Shown piece by piece: positions 26,083-34,754 of a stretch of 64,000 bases of DNA. The notes beneath the pieces are model-generated. The model did no database searches. It was not told the DNA's origin and saw only the letters and a list, made by a program, of their open reading frames with translations. The position numbers and the translations under genes were made by a program. The stretch's first letter is position 1. Each line of letters begins with the position of its first letter. The stretch is from contig NZ_CVRP01000008.1 of assembly GCF_001261735.1 (NCBI RefSeq), positions 62,001 to 126,000 of the forward strand. The letters are read 5' to 3'. The DNA is from Dysgonomonas sp. BGC7 (lineage in GTDB: Bacteria > Bacteroidota > Bacteroidia > Bacteroidales > Dysgonomonadaceae).

Positions 26083-27453
26083 TTATTTTTTCATATTCGG
26101 TTGTTCCAGTCCGTAGCCTTTTCGCTTATCCTCTGCTTTCAGCATGAGAGCCACTATAAGAGCAAGAACTCCAAAACAAGTAAATATTATCATCGGTAAA
26201 GTATAATCGAAAAGTGTTGTTACTTTTCCGTTTTCCCCTACGTTTTCTCCAATAATACAATACTTATTCAGTACCCAGCCTATTAATAAAGGAACTCCGC
26301 TAAGTCCGATATTTTGAACCCAAAAAATCAATCCATAGGCTGTTCCTAGTTTATTTTGAGGTATAATCTTAGGGACAGAAGGCCACATCGCTGATGGAAC
26401 CAGAGAAAATGCGATTCCCAAAACAACCATCAATATAGCGGCAAACCACCAATAATTGAATGGAAGGGATAACAGAAAGTGCACGATGATTAATAATATT
26501 GCACCAATCGCCATAATAGTAGCTCCCTTTCCCTTTTTGTCGTAGATGCTACCAAAGAGAGGAGTTAACAAAACTGTTCCGAAAGGAAGGATTAGAGGAA
26601 TTAATCCTGCTAATCTGGGTTCTACATTATATTTATTTATCATTAGGGATGTTGCAAACTTGAGAAAAGGAAACACTGCCGAATAAAATAATACACATAA
26701 TACGGCTATCAACCAAAAACCCTTATTCTTTATAATAAAGAAAATATCACTCACTTTGAATGGTTCTTCCGGTTCCTCTGCTGTTTCTTTCAAGGAGGCA
26801 TCAAGTCGTCTGTCCATTACACAAAAAACGAGATAAGAAATAAGACCGATACATAGAAACGCTAAACCTAACAAAATAGGTGCAGATAAACTACCTAGTC
26901 CTTCAGATAAAGGTATAGCTGTTCCAATGGCTAAGCCTGTACCTATACGGGCCACTGCTACCTGAATCCCCATTGCTAATGCCATTTCATGACCTTTAAA
27001 CCATCGGGCAATAACTTTTGTGACAGTTATCCCTGCAGTTTCAATACCTACGCCAAATATTGCAAAGCCGATACTTGCAACCATTACTTGTGATTTAATT
27101 CCGAAGATTGTACCAATAAAAATTCCAGGATTGGCAACAGCATAATATTTAAGTGAACATCCTATAATCATTAATATACAGGCTATAATTCCTGTACGTC
27201 TAACTCCTAGTTTATCCAACATTATTCCACTTAATATTAGCATAAAAAGAATAACATTGAACCATCCATATGCACTGGTGAATATGCCATATTCTTGAGC
27301 ACTCCAACCAAATTCCTCGCTTAGAGAGTCCATTAAAGGAGCCATTACATCTGTAATATAATACCCGCAGAACATAGTAAATGCAACAACTATAAGCACT
27401 GTCCATCGTGCAGCCTTAGAGTCATTTAGTTTTTGTCTTATTATTTCGGTCAT
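26083..27453 (-). CDS. Major facilitator superfamily transporter
   Basis: A 456-residue protein with 12 predicted helices in two halves. MFS signature-like segments appear ('GIMLDKLGVRRTGI', 'GSIYDKKGKGATI'), each the loop after helix 2 or 8. The central loop is acidic ('TAEEPEEPFKVSDI'). The substrate cannot be assigned; the nearest visual resemblance is to organic anion and nitrate-type MFS carriers. It is monocistronic. Confidence 0.8.
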   Translation of the reverse strand: MTEIIRQKLNDSKAARWTVLIVVAFTMFCGYYITDVMAPLMDSLSEEFGWSAQEYGIFTSAYGWFNVILFMLILSGIMLDKLGVRRTGIIACILMIIGCSLKYYAVANPGIFIGTIFGIKSQVMVASIGFAIFGVGIETAGITVTKVIARWFKGHEMALAMGIQVAVARIGTGLAIGTAIPLSEGLGSLSAPILLGLAFLCIGLISYLVFCVMDRRLDASLKETAEEPEEPFKVSDIFFIIKNKGFWLIAVLCVLFYSAVFPFLKFATSLMINKYNVEPRLAGLIPLILPFGTVLLTPLFGSIYDKKGKGATIMAIGAILLIIVHFLLSLPFNYWWFAAILMVVLGIAFSLVPSAMWPSVPKIIPQNKLGTAYGLIFWVQNIGLSGVPLLIGWVLNKYCIIGENVGENGKVTTLFDYTLPMIIFTCFGVLALIVALMLKAEDKRKGYGLEQPNMKK

Positions 27454-27502
27454 GATTCAATAATGTGTGTTTATTAAATAGTACTTTTTAAATTTTAATA
27501 CG

Positions 27503-27510
27503 CAAAAGTA
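27503..27510 (-). promoter_or_regulatory. -7 box of the MFS gene promoter
   Basis: The minus strand reads TACTTTTG, a TAnnTTTG match 49 bases before the start codon. Confidence 0.4.
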
Positions 27511-27624
27511 AGGAAAAGATTCAAAATAGAATCGTTTGTCAATCTAAAACAAGTGCTTTTGAGACATTAAATAAGTTTAAATGAAATTTTGGAAAGAAAC
27601 AAAGGTCAATATTTCTAATAGATG

Positions 27625-27632
27625 TATCTTTG
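27625..27632 (+). promoter_or_regulatory. -7 box of the coaBC promoter
   Basis: TATCTTTG lies 17 bases before ATG 27650, so the in-frame TTG at 27641 would be at or very near the transcript start and is an unlikely initiator. Confidence 0.5.
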
Positions 27633-27649
27633 CTTAAAATTTGGGAATC

Positions 27650-28843
27650 ATGACATTGAAAGATAAACATATTGTTTTGGGTATTACTGGCAGTATTGCA
27701 GCATATAAAGCAGCGTCTTTGGCTCGTCTGTTAATCAAAGCCGGTGCGGAGGTTCAGATTGTGATTACACCTTCGGGGAAAGAATTTATCACGCCTGTTA
27801 CTCTATCTGCACTCACCGGTAAGCCCGTTGTCAGCGAGTTTTTTACAGCTAACGATGGTACTTGGCATAGCCATGTCGATCTGGGTCAATGGGCAGATCT
27901 TATGCTTATTGCTCCTGCTACAGCTGCTACATTGGGTAAAATGGCAAACGGGATAGCTGACAATATGCTTATAACTACTTATCTCTCGATGAAAGCTCCC
28001 GTTATGATTGCCCCTGCTATGGACTTGGATATGTTTGCTCATCCATCCACAAGTCGCAATATGGATTTGCTGCGTTCGTATGGAAATATAATAATAGAGC
28101 CGGCTGCCGGAGAACTTGCGAGCCATCTGATAGGTAAAGGCAGGATGGAAGAACCTGAAAAGATTTTAGTTGCAGTAGAAAACTTCTTTGCCCGACAAGA
28201 AACACTTTCAAAAAAAAAAGTTCTGATAACGGCGGGACCTACTTATGAGAAAATAGATCCGGTTCGTTTTATTGGCAATTATTCTTCGGGTAAGATGGGA
28301 TTTGCCCTTGCTGAAGAATGTGCTGCCCGAGGTGCAGAAGTGATATTGATAGCCGGGCCTGTAGCTTTGAAGACCATTCACCCTAACATAACCCGCATCG
28401 ATGTGGAATCTGCTGAGGAGATGTACAACGCATCCGTAAAAGCTTTCCCTGAGATGGATATTGCTATATTGTGCGCTGCGGTAGCAGATTTTCGCCCTAC
28501 GGAACAATATGCCGAAAAAGTAAAGCGAGGAGAAGATCTACTGAATATATCTCTTGTGCCGAATAAAGATATTGCGGCATCGCTAGGCAAAATGAAAAAA
28601 GCAAATCAGAAACTTATTGGATTTGCCCTTGAAACAAACGATGAGGAAACAAATGCATTGAAGAAAATCGTAAAGAAAAATCTCGATTTTATCGTTCTTA
28701 ATTCGTTGAAAGATTCCGGTGCGGGCTTCAAATACGATACAAATAAAATTTCTATATTGGGTAGAAATGGAGAAAAGACTGATTTTCATCTAAAGAGTAA
28801 AAAAGAGGTTGCTATAGATATCATTGATGCAACTTTGGAGTAA
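27650..28843 (+). CDS. coaBC: Bifunctional phosphopantothenoylcysteine decarboxylase / phosphopantothenate-cysteine ligase
   Basis: A 397-residue coenzyme A biosynthesis enzyme. The N-terminal CoaC domain (1-180) is a flavoprotein fold with 'GITGSIAAYKAASLAR', the His in 'WHSHVDLGQWAD', 'APATAATLGKMANGIADNML' and 'APAMDLDMF'. The C-terminal CoaB ligase domain has 'KVLITAGPTYEKIDPVRFIGNYSSGKMG', 'ILCAAVADFRP', and 'GFALETND'. In 'ELASHLIGKGRM' a Ser stands where E. coli Dfp has its Cys158. Start at ATG 27650 is preferred over TTG 27641. It is followed closely by the AsmA-like gene. Confidence 0.95.
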   Translation: MTLKDKHIVLGITGSIAAYKAASLARLLIKAGAEVQIVITPSGKEFITPVTLSALTGKPVVSEFFTANDGTWHSHVDLGQWADLMLIAPATAATLGKMANGIADNMLITTYLSMKAPVMIAPAMDLDMFAHPSTSRNMDLLRSYGNIIIEPAAGELASHLIGKGRMEEPEKILVAVENFFARQETLSKKKVLITAGPTYEKIDPVRFIGNYSSGKMGFALAEECAARGAEVILIAGPVALKTIHPNITRIDVESAEEMYNASVKAFPEMDIAILCAAVADFRPTEQYAEKVKRGEDLLNISLVPNKDIAASLGKMKKANQKLIGFALETNDEETNALKKIVKKNLDFIVLNSLKDSGAGFKYDTNKISILGRNGEKTDFHLKSKKEVAIDIIDATLE

Positions 28844-28932
28844 AAGATAGGATTTTATCCTGTTGATTATCAGAAAACAAATCACGTCAAAGTTTGTTGA
28901 ATTATGATGGGTACTCATATTAGCATTGTTTG

Positions 28933-31900
28933 ATGACCAAAAAGAGACGTAGAGTAGCGATAAAAGCATTATTGATATCCGCACTATTGATTGCAATAGG
29001 GTTCGGAATCAACTGGTTTATGACTTTTCGACTCGAAGATACTTTAAACAAACGGTTGCGAGAGGAGGTTTCGAAAGCTACCAATGGATTCTACGATTGT
29101 AACTTTGAGAATCTGTCTATCGGATTGTTTTCAGGAGAGTTGTCGATCAAAGGTCTTGAACTTGTTCCCGATTCAGCTACATTTACAGCATGGCGGAATA
29201 TAGACTCCCTGCCTGCCAACTATTACAAGATACATATCGGCGAAATTCACTTCAAAGGAGTTAATCTTACATGGAGAAGAAGCTATAGATACTTAAATTT
29301 CAGTTTGTTTGAGGTGAGATCTCCCAATATAGAAATATTTGAATCTGATTCAGTATATACTACCGATAAAAAAGACTCTTCAGAGATAACAAAATCTATT
29401 TATCAAACAATTTCTCCATACATAAAAGAGCTTACCGTAAATAGTATAAGATTGAAGGATGCAAATATACGCTACACGGTTGAGGATTCTGTATCTCCAA
29501 TTATTTACAGCTTGACCAAAGCCCTGTTCGAAGCATATAATTTCCGACTTGATGAAAAATCAGAAATCTCGGGACACTTATTATATTGCGATGGTTTTGA
29601 GTTTGAAGCCGATGAATCTCAACAGCTTTTACATAGTGATCAGATTATATTAGAAACTGATAAAATAAAACTTAGCACATTCGAATCTTTAATAAAAATA
29701 GAGGGTGTAAAAATATTTCCATCGGAGAAATTCTGGGAGGGAAGAATATCTAAAACAGGAGGCTATTTGAAAGCAGATGTAGAATCTGTTATTGTAGAAG
29801 GAGTAAAGTTTAAACGACAAAACTTGCAAAACTTTTTAGATGCAGATAACTTTAGTGTTTCGGGTACAGATATTCAATATTACAGTGTAAAAGGAACAAG
29901 TCCCAAACAAAATAACCAAGAGAATATATCGGATACAGATCAGACATGGTCACTCTACAGTATATTGTCTCCAATTCTGCATAGTATTTCTATCGGTAAG
30001 ATAGACATAGAGAAAACCCGCTTTAACTATACTCTGACGCAGAAGGGATATAGCGATACATATACGATATCCCGATTCGATTTTCATGCCGATCATTTTA
30101 TTGTCGATTCTTTGTCGGAAAAGAAAAAGAAGTTCTGGTATGTAGACAATTTTACGCTTAATGGTTCTGGAATTTACGGATTGATGACCAGTAATAATTC
30201 TAATATTAAAGTTGGCAATCTGAAACTGAGTACGGTCGACAAGCATTTCAGTATATCGGATATAAAAGTAAAACCTCTCTTTACCGATTCGGCTCGAAAT
30301 TATTTTTCGGGGGGAATAAAACTGATAGATGTGAGTGGGTTGGACTATACAACAGGCGTTTCGGCAAAAGATATTAATCTAGACTCTGTAGATATAAAGT
30401 TTACAAGGGTATCCCCTTCTTCTACCGCCAAATACACATCTCCGAAGCAATCTGGAAATATGGAGGATATTTTAAATTTCTTTCTTCCATATGCAGACTT
30501 TCTTTCTGTAAACAGTATAAATCTTTCGAGAGGGAGGATCGTAATTAATGACCTGATTGATAAAGATATTTATCAGGTGCAGAAGTTGAATTTCTATGCT
30601 ACGAAGTTTCTTCTCGATGAGAATACCAGACGAAACAGCAGGTATTATTTTAATTGTGATGACATAGGTCTGTCGTTTTCCGATTTCGACAATTTGTTGC
30701 CCGAAAAACAATACCGATTGCAAATAAAGGAAGCAGATATATCGACACAGACAGGTAAACTGAAACTTGAAGGAGTTAATGTTATTCCTCAAAAAGAGAC
30801 ATGGGCAACAATTCCTAACACTTATTACGAAATAAGTTCTCCAAGAATCACTGTAGATGGATTTGATAATGATAAGTATATGGATGATAAACAGATTCAT
30901 ATAAGATCATTTATTCTTAATTCTCCGAAAATAGAGATTACTAAAACGGGAAATAACAGAAAAGAAAAAAATAATAACTCCGATAAGATATTAGACGGTC
31001 TTGTAAAAAGTATAGTTGCGGATAGTATCCTGATACATAAAGGACAACTGATATATAAAGATCAGCTTGATCATAAAATGTTGACAGTTGGCCTTGACCA
31101 ATTTGAGACGAGAGGGCTTGATTGGATAATAAATAATAAATTTGATATTGAAAAACTCACACTGAAATCTCCGATCGTAAATACTATATCTCAAAAAGAT
31201 GTAGAGAAACCCAAAGGAGGGGAAGGCGACGGTCTTCTCGGGTTATTGGGTGATAATATAAGAGTAAAAGAACTATTGGTATCAGATGCAGCGTACGAGA
31301 ATAAACAGGTGTCGCAATCCATCAATTTTCAAACCCGCTTAATCGGACTATCGGGCTTAAGTTGGTTTAAACCAAATATATTTGATATTTCTACTCTGAA
31401 TATTACAAGTCCATATTTGGATCTGAGTAAAAAAGGTGAGGCTAAAGCACCCGGAAATCGTGACTCTATAAATGTATATAATCTCCTTAGTCCTTATTTC
31501 AGGCAAGGAAGAGTTCAAAGCTTCAAGATTACCGATGCCAATATAAACTATTCTCATACTTTTGACGAAAAGAACGCAAAACAGCAAAAAGTTAATTCTA
31601 CAAATATTGACTTTACGGGTTTGACTATTGATACAAAAAATAAGGAGTTGGATATTACCGACTTAAATTTCAGTACCAAAGATTTTTCTTTTCCTGTAAT
31701 GGATGGTTTCTATACAGTAGGAATTGGCAGTGTAAATATTTCGAAACAACAGGGTAAAGCTCAGTTCTCCGATATTCGTATGATTCCTGCCTATTCGAAG
31801 ACAGAGTTTGCATATCGTCATCCAAAGCATAAAGATTGGTTCGATGTCGGTGTTGGCGATGTATCTCTTTCGGGTATAGATTATCCTTTGTTGTTTTCTG

Positions 31901-32763
31901 ATAATGTCCTTAAGGCTAACAATCTTAGTATAAATAATGTGTTGTTGCAGAACTTCAAGAATCAACAGATAGAGATACAGCATAATATTATGCCCCTCAT
32001 CTACGAAAAATTGCAGAAAGCCCCTTTGAAATTTGATATAGCTACAGCAAACGTGTCAGACTTCTCAGTTGTTTATGAAGAGTTGCCCAAAAAGGGGCAG
32101 ACTCCCGGAAAGATATATTTTAAAGGTATGAACGGCAAATTTGACAGGCTTACAAATATTGCTACTAATCCTTATCAATATATGAAGCTGGATGTAGATG
32201 GTAGTTTTATGGGACATGGAGCTTTTACCGCCCAATGGAATATCCCGGTAAGCCCTGACTATGATTGCTTTTCATTGAAAGTTCATCTCCCTGAATTTGA
32301 TCTGCAAAACCTGAATGAAATATTTTTGCCGCTGGCAAAAGCAGAAGTGAGAAGTGGAATGCTTACCGATCTTCAATTCGAAACAGAAGCCTCTAGTACC
32401 GATGCCCGTGCCGGAATGCTGTTTTTGTATAACGACTTGAGTGTGGCCATCCTTAAGAATTCGGAGACAGAGAAACCTGATAAGTTCCTTACTAATTTGG
32501 CAAACACAATATTAAAGAAAAATAATCCTGATAAAGAAAAATCAAACCCTAGAGAATCTTATATTTATATAGATAGAGATCCTTACCATTCTACATTTAA
32601 TTATTTCTGGCAGATCTTACAGCCCGCTATTGTGGAATCGGTAGGAGTATCTCAAAGCAAGCAAAACTTCATAAAGAAAGCCTCAGGCTTTTTTACTAAG
32701 GTCAAGGCCTTTTTTACAGGAAAAGGGAAAGACAAAAAGAAGAGTGAAGATACGGCTGAATAA
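28933..32763 (+). CDS. Very large AsmA-like envelope protein
   Basis: A 1276-residue protein with an N-terminal Lys/Arg-rich stretch, one membrane helix (about 12-31), and a very long, beta-rich periplasmic region with repeating segments of about 150 residues ('FNLSRGRI' type, 'ISSPRITVDGFDN', 'ITSPYLDLSKKGE'). The N-terminal part ('NLSIGLFSGELSIKGLELVPD') and the C-terminal part ('MKLDVDGSFMGHGAFTAQWNIPVSP') resemble AsmA-like bridge proteins that move phospholipids between membranes. The tail is Lys rich. Family assignment is from architecture, not a clear motif. It lies 89 bases after coaBC and may be cotranscribed. Confidence 0.6.
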   Translation: MTKKRRRVAIKALLISALLIAIGFGINWFMTFRLEDTLNKRLREEVSKATNGFYDCNFENLSIGLFSGELSIKGLELVPDSATFTAWRNIDSLPANYYKIHIGEIHFKGVNLTWRRSYRYLNFSLFEVRSPNIEIFESDSVYTTDKKDSSEITKSIYQTISPYIKELTVNSIRLKDANIRYTVEDSVSPIIYSLTKALFEAYNFRLDEKSEISGHLLYCDGFEFEADESQQLLHSDQIILETDKIKLSTFESLIKIEGVKIFPSEKFWEGRISKTGGYLKADVESVIVEGVKFKRQNLQNFLDADNFSVSGTDIQYYSVKGTSPKQNNQENISDTDQTWSLYSILSPILHSISIGKIDIEKTRFNYTLTQKGYSDTYTISRFDFHADHFIVDSLSEKKKKFWYVDNFTLNGSGIYGLMTSNNSNIKVGNLKLSTVDKHFSISDIKVKPLFTDSARNYFSGGIKLIDVSGLDYTTGVSAKDINLDSVDIKFTRVSPSSTAKYTSPKQSGNMEDILNFFLPYADFLSVNSINLSRGRIVINDLIDKDIYQVQKLNFYATKFLLDENTRRNSRYYFNCDDIGLSFSDFDNLLPEKQYRLQIKEADISTQTGKLKLEGVNVIPQKETWATIPNTYYEISSPRITVDGFDNDKYMDDKQIHIRSFILNSPKIEITKTGNNRKEKNNNSDKILDGLVKSIVADSILIHKGQLIYKDQLDHKMLTVGLDQFETRGLDWIINNKFDIEKLTLKSPIVNTISQKDVEKPKGGEGDGLLGLLGDNIRVKELLVSDAAYENKQVSQSINFQTRLIGLSGLSWFKPNIFDISTLNITSPYLDLSKKGEAKAPGNRDSINVYNLLSPYFRQGRVQSFKITDANINYSHTFDEKNAKQQKVNSTNIDFTGLTIDTKNKELDITDLNFSTKDFSFPVMDGFYTVGIGSVNISKQQGKAQFSDIRMIPAYSKTEFAYRHPKHKDWFDVGVGDVSLSGIDYPLLFSDNVLKANNLSINNVLLQNFKNQQIEIQHNIMPLIYEKLQKAPLKFDIATANVSDFSVVYEELPKKGQTPGKIYFKGMNGKFDRLTNIATNPYQYMKLDVDGSFMGHGAFTAQWNIPVSPDYDCFSLKVHLPEFDLQNLNEIFLPLAKAEVRSGMLTDLQFETEASSTDARAGMLFLYNDLSVAILKNSETEKPDKFLTNLANTILKKNNPDKEKSNPRESYIYIDRDPYHSTFNYFWQILQPAIVESVGVSQSKQNFIKKASGFFTKVKAFFTGKGKDKKKSEDTAE

Positions 32764-32802
32764 ATTAAGTTTTGCAATTACCCAACAATCATCACTGTCG
32801 GC

Positions 32803-33726
32803 TTACTGTTTATACATTTTACCTTGGGAAGTATTTCTTTCCTCAAATCTCTTTAATATTTTTGCAGTAAATTCGAAGTTCTTAAGCCCCCAATCAGGAG
32901 CAATCAGAAGCTGTTTGGGCGATTGAGATATAAAGCGTTCTATAATAAAGTCCGGATTCAGCCTTTCTGCAAAATCAATACAAAGATCAATATATTCATC
33001 TACTTCAAATAAATCAAACCAGTCGGGATGTTCCCTGTATTGTCTTGCCATCACAGTTCCTTTTATCAGTTGTAGCTGATGTAGTTTGACTGTAGTCAGA
33101 GGCAGTCGCGATATTTCGTCAGCATGAGCCAATATCTGATCTTTGGTTTCGTGCGGTAGTCCTAAGATAAGATGAGCGCCCGTATAAATCCCCTTGGCAG
33201 CAGTTTTTTCTATAGCATCTACACTTTCAGCATGAGTGTGTCCCCTATTTATAAAGTTGAGAGTAGAGTCAAGCGTCGACTCCAGTCCATATTCTATGAT
33301 AAGAAATGTCCGTTTGTTCAATTCTGCGAAATAATCGAGTAGTTCGTCAGGCATACAGTCAGGACGCGTTCCTATAATCAGTCCCACTACATCGGGATAA
33401 GACAAGGCTTCCTCATACAATCCTATAAGCTTATCTATACTGTCATAGGTATTAGTGTAGGACTGAAAATATGCCAGATATTTCATTTCAGGATATTTGT
33501 ACGAGAAAAAAGCAATTCCATCTTTCAACTGATCGCTTACAGTACGCTGTTTGCCTCCATATCCGGGGCTAAAGCTTTGGTTGTTACAATAAGTGCAGCC
33601 TCCTACCGCTTTTGAGCCATCCCTGTTGGGACATGTAAAACCGGCGTTTATGGATATCTTTTGTACTTTATATGGAAAGTGTTTTGTGAGAAGTTCACCA
33701 AACTCTTTGTAAAACTTATTCTTCAT
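32803..33726 (-). CDS. Radical SAM protein, TIGR01212 / YhcC-like
   Basis: A 307-residue protein from ATG 33726; the upstream in-frame start adds 12 residues that overlap the promoter. Cys32, Cys44 and Cys47 ('TCPNRDGSKAVGGCTYC') have the long first spacing of the TIGR01212 family. 'IGTRPDCMP', 'IEYGLES' and 'GAHLILGLPHET' are the other conserved segments. It should be a [4Fe-4S] SAM enzyme; the substrate of this family is not established. It is monocistronic and convergent with the AsmA-like gene. Confidence 0.88.
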   Translation of the reverse strand: MKNKFYKEFGELLTKHFPYKVQKISINAGFTCPNRDGSKAVGGCTYCNNQSFSPGYGGKQRTVSDQLKDGIAFFSYKYPEMKYLAYFQSYTNTYDSIDKLIGLYEEALSYPDVVGLIIGTRPDCMPDELLDYFAELNKRTFLIIEYGLESTLDSTLNFINRGHTHAESVDAIEKTAAKGIYTGAHLILGLPHETKDQILAHADEISRLPLTTVKLHQLQLIKGTVMARQYREHPDWFDLFEVDEYIDLCIDFAERLNPDFIIERFISQSPKQLLIAPDWGLKNFEFTAKILKRFEERNTSQGKMYKQ

Positions 33727-33748
33727 CAGTTTTGTTTCTATTTGTCTG

Positions 33749-33756
33749 CAAAGATA
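33749..33756 (-). promoter_or_regulatory. -7 box of the radical SAM gene promoter
   Basis: The minus strand reads TATCTTTG 22 bases before the chosen start. It also supports rejecting the longer start. Confidence 0.5.
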
Positions 33757-33978
33757 CAGCAAAGCAGCTATTCTACATTATAGCATCAACTTTTTAAGAT
33801 TCTTTTGCGGAGATCAGCAAGGGAAACATTTTTTAAGTTTTATAAACATTATGTCACGCAACACATCTCGCTTTTTCCGGTCTCTGTAATAGATGATAAT
33901 ATAAAATCCGGAATTTTTTGAAAGAGGTGATATCACACTAACCTAATTAAACCATTTTGTTAATTAAAAAAATTAATC

Positions 33979-34464
33979 ATGAAATTAAGAAAATTTCTTG
34001 GCTTGTTCCTTTGCACCCTTTTAGTTAGTTCTGCTTTTATAGCTTGTAGTAGCGATGATGATGAAATTCCTGAAGAGAAACATCCTGTAACCATTTTCGG
34101 AACATGGAAGTATGATAAGAAAGAAGCTTTGGTAGAGGTGAAAGATCCGGAGATAGAAAAAGCTGTAACCGATGCTATACTAGGCTTAGATTTAGGAGAG
34201 AGTAATATCTATGTGTTTAGCGTGGATGGTAAATTCAAATTTAAAGAGGCTCTCGAAGCAGAGGAAGTTGCAGGTACTTATACTGTAGATGGAGAAAAGC
34301 TTACATTGACAAGCGGAGAGGATTCTAATACAGTTACTTTCAAGTCAGATACAATCTATGTATCAAATGATGTAAAATCTATCGTTGCTAAACAATTAGA
34401 TATAGATGAAACCGAAATAGTGAAGGCAATAAAAGTTAATGGATTTGGAGAGATGACTAGATAG
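33979..34464 (+). CDS. Lipocalin-like lipoprotein
   Basis: A 161-residue lipoprotein: leader 1-22 with lipobox 'SAFIAC' and the acidic 'SSDDDE' after the Cys that favours surface export in Bacteroidetes. A small beta-rich domain follows, with 'IFGTWKYDKKEA', 'SVDGKFKFKE', 'VAGTYTVDGEKLTLTSGED', the pattern of PF13648 and related lipocalin-like lipoproteins. The ligand is unknown. It sits alone in front of the protease locus and is convergent with it. Confidence 0.75.
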   Translation: MKLRKFLGLFLCTLLVSSAFIACSSDDDEIPEEKHPVTIFGTWKYDKKEALVEVKDPEIEKAVTDAILGLDLGESNIYVFSVDGKFKFKEALEAEEVAGTYTVDGEKLTLTSGEDSNTVTFKSDTIYVSNDVKSIVAKQLDIDETEIVKAIKVNGFGEMTR

Positions 34465-34693
34465 GATAGAGTGAGTAAAATTATTCTAATCTGACCTTTC
34501 CCTAGAACAGGTTTAGGGGTTTTGAGATGTAGGGAATATATTAAATTGCAGAGAAGGTTTAATGATTTGTTTCAACTATATAACTGGATGTTCTTTATAC
34601 GTATCAAGGCAATAAAGAGATCTGCAATTGTAATATTCTTTTAAAGATAAATTGATCTTTTAAGTCCTCGTCTCACTATTCCTAAACATAAAG

Positions 34694-34741
34694 AATCTGC
34701 AAGAATGTTTACTTTTCAGTATCGATTCTTGCAGATTTTTT
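34694..34741 (+). terminator. Strong intrinsic terminator downstream of the lipocalin-like gene
   Basis: AATCTGCAAGAAT (34694-34706) and ATTCTTGCAGATT (34725-34737) are a perfect 13-base stem, with an 18-base loop and T6 after it. It lies 230 bases after the lipocalin-like stop. The intervening 34465-34693 holds no ORF or structure that I can recognise. Confidence 0.75.
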
Positions 34742-34754
34742 GTTATATCAAAGA

